This document shows positions 58,474 through 64,000 of a stretch of DNA of 64,000 nucleotides, piece after piece. Within the stretch, counting starts at the first letter, position 1. Every line of letters starts with the position of its first letter. The stretch covers positions 11,625,403 through 11,689,402 of the forward strand of contig OY855914.1 in the NCBI GenBank assembly GCA_963693305.1, in the 5' to 3' direction. The DNA comes from Meandrina meandrites. Its lineage: Eukaryota > Cnidaria > Anthozoa > Scleractinia > Meandrinidae. Position numbers and translations under genes: made by a program. The notes below the pieces were generated by a model. The model worked only from the letters and a program-made list of their open reading frames with translations. It had not been told where the DNA came from and did no database searches.

Positions 58474-59090
58474 TAATGCATGGATTACTGTAATGTATTT
58501 TCGATATAACAGCGCTCATGATTGGTCTAACGTGGAATGGCGTGGCTAGGTCTGACCAGTCATGCATGAAGCACGACGGCATAAAATTCCGGGGAAATTA
58601 CTTAGCTCACCGGGCTCGCATTTTGTTTATCTTTCAATATGTTTCTGCTCAAGAGAAGCGGAACTTCATGGCAAAATTGTTTTGGTGGTAATTCCTTTTT
58701 GCTGTTTCCCCAATTTGTGAGATCAGATTTGTAGATTAGCATTTACAACCTATTCTCGAGAGAAAACGAGTTTAAATAATATAAATCTCGCGGAATGAAT
58801 TTGCTTTTCCGGAAATATTATTATTATAGCAAAACTTGCGTAATAGTTTGCTGATTTCGACTGCAAAAACCTTTTATCATCCTCAACTTAGACGTTCAGT
58901 CAACATTATTATTGTTAAAGACTTGTTTCCGCGAATTAAGTTCGACACAAATACGCCGTTTGAATCAGCTGTTAACGTTGTTTGCCGAACCTAATCAAAA
59001 CTGCCGGACCAAACTGATTCAAACCCCGCTCTTTTGCCGTACTTTTAAGTTAGGTTCGGCACATGAGTGGAGCGGCGTTTGGAACGGGCC

Positions 59091-59153
59091 TTATTCATCA
59101 TGCCAAATTTTAATCCATAAAGAACATCAGAATTTACGGCCGCCATTAATCAA
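59091..59153 (+). repeat. Repeat H, copy 3, right part after element J
   Basis: Continues the sequence broken by J; matches 53480-53540 (ATCCATAAAGAACATCAGAA, GGCCGCCATTAATCAA). Confidence 0.85.
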
Positions 59154-59202
59154 CCTTGTTCCAAGGCTTGGTTGGGAATGGGAGAAAGCGACGTCAAAGG
59201 CT

Positions 59203-59338
59203 CAAAAATACCTCACGGGTTGAAATTACAATAACAATCATGAAAATTGCACGAGGAACAAGTCCAAAGTTTTTGTTGCTTTTCGCGTGATTTTCAGTAC
59301 TTATTGTTGTTATATTTGCAACCCGTGAGGTATTTTTA
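59203..59338. repeat. Hairpin MITE of about 135 bases
   Basis: AAAAATACCTCACGGGTTG and its inverse CAACCCGTGAGGTATTTTT are the ends. ACAATAACAAT and ATTGTTGTTAT pair inside. Confidence 0.8.
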
Positions 59339-59344
59339 GGAAAA

Positions 59345-60680
59345 GTAAACCTAGGAAATGCTCGGGCTGCTATATAGCTTATAAAATGTTTTGTATCAGG
59401 TTGAAGTAAAAACTTAATTGATTAAATTATGCAGATAAATCCCACGTTTCAGGTGTATAAATCCCTGAAACGATGGATTTCTATAGATAAATCCCCCATT
59501 AACAGTCATAAATTCAACCCGCCAGCACTGCTCTTCTCTGCTACATTATCAAGCCCTCCCCGGACTTTCAGTTATAGGTAATATTCAACAGGGTAGTGAG
59601 TTGAGTTAAAAGCTTGTTGGATATCAAAACAAAATGCTTCAATCATGAAATAATTCAATTCGTTGCTCCTGCAAAACTTGAAATAAACTTGAAATCCTAA
59701 TTTATATCATTCGGTGTTGCACATCTTCGAGATTTCTTAGAATTTGAATGTGTTAGCTATCTTCCGATAATTCCTTGAAATGCAGTAAATATAACTTTTC
59801 GAAATAACACATTAGCTAGCAAATGTTAATTGTGTGGTCGGTCAGGAAGGCTGTTATCCCAACATTTGAGACGACGAAAACTAAAAACAGAACGATAAAT
59901 GTTTGATAGATACAAGATCAACACTAAATAATATAAGACATATAAGGAACGCCGACTTGTGACGACGACAATTGATGCCACTACCTTTGCGAAATCAATA
60001 TAAGCGAAGTTCACCTCAGGTGATTATTCACTAATTTGTACATAAAACGTACCTGATGTAATTTAAAACACGCCGCCTTCCAAGTGTAACACTTCCAATT
60101 AATATATATCGTAGCGAATGACCCGACGAATGACTACAGAACTAATACTGTATGCTTCCAAACGCGGCAAAGAATATGTTAAGTGCGATTGGATGACAAA
60201 GCAAGCGTCTCAAATCACTTGAACATCCGGTCTTTCTTGGAATTTATACCTATGGCTTAATTATCGATTCCAAAAATCAGGATTGTGGATTGCGCTGTGT
60301 TTCAGGTCTAAATGTTATAAGGAGTCCTTTAAAGAAGACCACGTGAAGTTTTAATTTGAATAAAAGCAGGATCAAAACAGCTCTTGTGTGACTGAAATAT
60401 ATTTTTTCAGGGCAAGGATTTAACAATATTTTCTGCAAATCAAAGATGACCCTTCTTTGTTCTTTTCTGAGAACTGCGTGCAACGTGTTACATAACAGCA
60501 AGTGCTAAATAACACGTGCACCGAAAAAAGTATCGAAAGCTTTAATTTTGGGCATGAAATGCACTATGACGTTCTCGATAAACACGGATCTCACTCGCTA
60601 CTCTATGTATGATCTTTTTGTTCGGTTCAGTTAAATCCCAAAGGATTAAATTTCCCGACAGACCTCAGAACCTCCTAAAA
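59345..60680. other. Non-genic stretch
   Basis: Short inverted phrase ATAAATCCCnCGTTTCAGG/CCTGAAACGATGGATTT at about 59433-59480. No gene recognised. Confidence 0.35.
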
Positions 60681-60682
60681 CG

Positions 60683-60719
60683 ATGAAACAGGCCAAGAGG
60701 ACAGCACAAACCAGGCATG
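60683..60719 (+). other. Possible short first coding exon, weak
   Basis: ATG at 60683 reads MKQAKRTAQTRH and ends CATG|GTGAGT at 60719, a strong splice donor. The basic N-terminus gives no family hint and no continuing exon was found downstream in the window. Very uncertain. Confidence 0.15.
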
Positions 60720-61375
60720 GTGAGTACATTTTCTTTATTTTATTAAAAACAAGGTAAAATTTTATTTAATTGAGAGTTTTTATTCCACGTTATTTTAAAC
60801 TCTATACAATGTCTTATAGAGCGCGCAACGGCCTAAATTGTAACACAACGCCGCGTACTTCAGGTAGTCACGTCCCACTCGATACGCCAACATAAATCAA
60901 AAGCCCGTCGGGCTCCATGTCTCGTGTCAATTTTGGAAGCTTTATTAAAACATTGAACGCTTTCCGCGTCTTCTTATTGCTTGCTGGCGACCGTAGCAAG
61001 CGGCATGGCTCGCGGGCGCGTGCGCCTAGCGACGACGACGTCGCCCAAAATGGCGGCCATACTCCAGCAAAAGCTTGACCTAGGCATCTTGCATGTTTGA
61101 TATTGACCGTCCACCTTTCGCTAAAAGTGACCTACAATAAAAGTTTGTAGGACACTGCACATTTTTTATTACATGTTGAAAATCGACTAGGGATATTCCA
61201 TTTCGCCTACACGAATCGACTGCGTGAAAAGGCGGTAAAATAGTTAGCGGTTGCTAACCTCGGGAATGAAAACTTGTGAAGAAAGTCAGCAGCAGAAAAG
61301 ATTTATTCGTTATTATTTTCACCCCATCACATCTTAACGTTTTTATATACTTCAGAGATTTTTTTCTCACATCAA
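60720..61375. other. Non-genic, CpG-rich stretch
   Basis: A GC-rich segment (about 60960-61080) with GGCGACCG, CGCGGGCGCG and CAAAATGGCGGCCAT looks promoter-like or repeat-derived. No gene recognised. Confidence 0.3.
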
Positions 61376-61615
61376 AAGAATGATCTCGACATTTTATTTC
61401 AACTTAAACGAAGCGATTGCATGAAAAGGCGGCAAAATTTTTGGTACGCTGTTCACCTTTAAAGCTGAATGAAAGACGCGATTCAAGAAAGCGGCTGGAG
61501 AACATAGATCTTCGTGAATATTTCACGCTCTATTTACTCGTCTACATCATGAAAACTTATTCCAAATGATTTAGAATGATTTTCGGCTCGTGTGATGAAA
61601 TATCTTAGATCAGCT
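61376..61615 (+). repeat. Dispersed repeat, second copy of 37365-37600
   Basis: Same order of shared blocks as the first copy. Followed at 61617 by a G-rich segment starting AGGGACCAGTCATTATTAA, which loosely recalls the ends of elements B and C but has no visible partner end. Confidence 0.7.
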
Positions 61616-61619
61616 TAGG

Positions 61620-62240
61620 GACCAGTCATTATTAATCGGGGGCGGGGTCGGGGGGGGGCACTATGTTTGTGGGAAGGGTCACTATTTTTTAAGCTCCGCT
61701 TTAGGGAGGGTCATTTAAAAAAATGTGCCATTGAGGGGAGGGCTACGATTTTTTGGTGTTACAAATATTACCACTTGTCTTTGAACTCAGATTTATCTTT
61801 ATTTCGTAACTACTAACGGTTGCATAGAAAAATATTGGACCTCTTCAATAAAACTGCATGTATCATTGTCTTGGCATGGTCTTCCTGGCGTAGCTGCTCT
61901 AAAAATAATAACGAAACATTCAAAAACATTATTGTTTGAAGTTCATATAAATTTGATAATAAAGCATGATAATGTCAGCTGAAGCTAAAACGATTTGTCA
62001 CTAATATAAACGTATTTTTTTTAACACAAACATATTTTTCGAAGATAGAATTGTCATACAAATACAAAAATACTTTTTGTTTTTTTACAAGTCCGTCTGA
62101 AACATGGTCCAGATATTGCGTGGCGCATGAGGATTCCCAATATGGACCGTAACTGTAATCATCGTCCGAACTCTCCTCGATTTGTGCTGTGACTGCTGTA
62201 TCTCTGCAATCGTCTTCTTCATGTATACATGCGTCATCAG
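61620..62240. other. Non-genic stretch
   Basis: A G-rich start, then A/T-rich sequence. No supported ORF. Confidence 0.35.
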
Positions 62241-62376
62241 CTTCATCATCCAGATCATCATCATCATGATCATCGTCGTCATCGTCATCGCCTTGGTAGC
62301 CAGTTGCCGCACTGCTTCCATCCTGGTGATGGTGATGGTGATGGTGATGGTGATGGTGATGGTGATGGTGATGGTG
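62241..62376. repeat. CATCAT/(GGTGAT)n microsatellites
   Basis: CATCAT/GTCATC-type repeats (62237-62290) and a clean (GGTGAT)n array of about eight to nine units (62325-62376). The ORFs rich in TITITI or MVMVMV overlapping it are artefacts. Confidence 0.92.
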
Positions 62377-62559
62377 ACAATTAATAGAGACAGCAATGAC
62401 AATTACAGTTACAACGAAGATGTACTACCAAATCTAGTAGAACATGCAGGACATCGAAAGGATGGTACCTAAATTACTGATTTTGTTAGAAATTGGTCTT
62501 TGACTAAAGGAATCGCTTGGAATTTCTTTACAAAAGGCAAACACAAAAGGCAAAGATTT

Positions 62560-62760
62560 GTTTTGCGCCGACGTGCGTACGTGAGGAACCAAATAAAGTG
62601 CACTCGTCAATTTCAATTTTAGAACCACGAAATATATTGGCGTTGCCTTCGTCAACAAAACCATGAGAGGTTTTTAAGTTAAGTTAAACCATGAGCGATT
62701 AAAATTTATTTTGTACCTATATGGGCCACCATATAAGCATAGAAATATCGTGCGGCTACT
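62560..62760 (+). repeat. Dispersed repeat block related to 39296-39540
   Basis: GTGCGTACGTGAGGAACC, AATAAAGTGCA and ACCTATATGGG are shared with 39345-39400. Second half of the longer element whose first half is at 61376. Confidence 0.55.
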
Positions 62761-62764
62761 TATT

Positions 62765-64000
62765 TGGTAACGCTATAATTAACTCGAACTATATATTATT
62801 GAAACGTGATTCACAACACGATATACTTGCCGCTCTTTCAAAGAATTTAATTAGCCTGAAATGTTCCGATACTAATTAAAGAAAAGAACATTCCATATGT
62901 ACTGAAGAGAGATTGTTACTCCATACTAACTTAAGAAAAAATTTGACTCTTCATCCTAAATACGTTAGTCCCGGTTTAGAACTCGATTTATGTAAAAAAA
63001 AAATGTCGCTTGATAATAGTTGCGTTATATTGTAGCGTGACATTCATAACTCGATAAACTCAGATCTCCGGTCAATCTTCAGGCAATCGTGTTCTCGATT
63101 CCATGTGGCTAGATGAAGGACTATTATTACGCAAGACAAACCTAACAGGAGAAAACTACATTGACATCTGTTTTTAATTCATATCGATAAAATCTGTCAT
63201 TTTTGCCGGTCTAACAAAGGATCGAAAAACAAGGAGCCTCGATCGTGTAAGAGAACACATGATGTCCCAAGCGTTTAAAATTAACGGCATAGATTGTCAC
63301 CAGCGTTTAGAATCAATGACTATTAACATTTCTTGGCGAAAGAACACATATAATGTCCAGCCAATTTACAATAAATAGTATTTATTTTGTTACTTCGTTA
63401 CCTTGTCACTTTGGTACCTTACGTGAGTTCTTACACGAGGTACTACCCTGCGCCAAAGCCACTCACATCATATTCTCGTGTTCCGTGACGTACGTCACGT
63501 AACACGAACAATAAAAGGGACAACGCCAACCAGTGCCCTTTGCGAGCCTCTGTTGTTGTTGTTTTTTTATGTTGCACGAGCAAATCAGTCATTCATGTCA
63601 AAAATGAGGCATTTAAATCAGCTAAAAAAATATTTTAAAATTCTGGAGATATTGGGCGTTAAAAACACATCATGCAGCTTGATGAAAGTTTTCCCTTACA
63701 CAAAAGAACCGTAATTTCTGTATTACAGAAATTACCCAAAGCATTATGGTTGACGGTGGCCCTTTAACATTCGATTGATTGATGCCTGTGGCTATATATA
63801 ATGTTTTCCACAAAAGGCTCTAAAACCGGCATGTTCTACGGCCAAAGAAAGAAATTTTAAAACAAGTGAAGCGCCTTCTACGGATAACATTCTACAAAGT
63901 TTTATTTAAATCGACGCAAGTTCCTCGAAAAAACGACCCTTGACGCTGCACCAAAGCGTAGTGAGCGCTAGAGTTCAATATGAGCTCTCGACACTTAAAT
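62765..64000. other. Non-genic end of the window
   Basis: No supported gene. Holds a 30-base palindrome centred on GTGACGTACGTCAC (63477-63506, one mismatch) and a palindrome GTAATTTCTGTA/TTACAGAAATTAC at about 63711-63735. Confidence 0.4.

Larger units (their letters stand above)
57457..59090. mobile_element. DNA transposon J with TTA duplication
   Basis: Ends GGCCTGTTCCAAACGCCGCT and inverse AGCGGCGTTTGGAACGGGCC, flanked by TTA (57454-57456, 59091-59093). Longer inverted blocks (CTCATGTGCCGAACCTAA, GGTTAGGCAAAC, CAGTTTGGTCCGGCAG) continue inside. The target sequence without the insert is present at 53470-53560, which proves the boundaries. TWA duplication suggests PIF/Harbinger; no transposase, so non-autonomous. 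Contains element C. Confidence 0.93.

Noticed and set aside
62085..62472. ORFs rich in TI or MV repeats
   Set aside because: Produced by the GGTGAT and CATCAT microsatellites.
1..64000. tRNA or rRNA genes
   Set aside because: No cloverleaf-compatible A and B box pair and no rRNA core sequence was recognised on either strand by eye.

Overview
The window is eukaryotic, intron-bearing, repeat-rich DNA. The gene content (HSPA12-type Hsp70 genes with introns, a RING plus TRAF-zinc-finger gene), Penelope-like and Ty3/gypsy retroelements, and very many short inverted-repeat DNA elements fit an anthozoan cnidarian, most likely a stony coral or close relative. That assignment is inference; no barcode or rRNA gene is present.

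Three host genes can be modelled with splice sites. (1) A five-exon + strand gene at 3847-8677 encodes an N-terminal C3HC4 RING followed by TRAF-type zinc fingers. It carries a one-base frameshift right after the RING. (2) HSPA12-like gene A lies on the + strand at 13500-17094: four exons, 593 residues, intact. (3) HSPA12-like gene B lies on the - strand at 44670-56140: four exons, 591 residues, intact. A and B are paralogs in opposite (convergent) orientation with identical intron phases and identical exon 2 and exon 3 lengths. B has expanded to 11.5 kb because its second intron (8.5 kb) is full of transposons. Smaller coding signals are a lone - strand exon resembling the C-terminus of CDK20/CCRK (30033-30236), a lysine/glutamate-rich 77-residue ORF (12239-12472), and two unrecognised ORFs (28875-29054 and about 37601-37990).

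The rest is mostly transposable-element debris, and the nesting can be read base by base. A Penelope-like element with a GIY-YIG domain (18840-22890) is split by element K (19032-22157) at a TTAA. K is itself split by element L (19100-20964) at a TTAA, and L contains element M (TA duplication). A decayed Ty3/gypsy integrase region (30860-35540) is split by a palindromic TTAA element A (31770-32429), whose flank was then hit by element B (32433-34700, TTA duplication). Element J (57457-59090, TTA duplication) sits in a repeat whose unoccupied copy is also in the window, and element C (57661-58473, TAA duplication) sits inside J and carries a good hammerhead-ribozyme candidate. Two giant fold-back structures, E (23131-28374) and F (46812-50750), have inverted arms of about 1.1 kb and 0.7 kb. 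A 5'-truncated LINE tail (51523-52238) has a perfect 9-bp target duplication.

Layout: 1-3.8 kb, small inverted-repeat elements and a LINE scrap; 3.8-8.7 kb, RING/TRAF gene; 10.2-11.6 kb, palindrome cluster, a 28-bp satellite and a 14-bp satellite; 12-17.1 kb, small ORF and HSPA12-A; 18.8-22.9 kb, nested Penelope; 23.1-28.4 kb, fold-back E; 28.5-30.3 kb, palindromic dispersed repeat and CDK20-like exon; 30.6-36 kb, nested gypsy; 36-44.6 kb, unassigned repeats and element P; 44.7-56.1 kb, HSPA12-B with its transposon-filled intron; 56.8-64 kb, inverted repeats, elements J and C, microsatellites. No tRNA, rRNA or CRISPR array was found.
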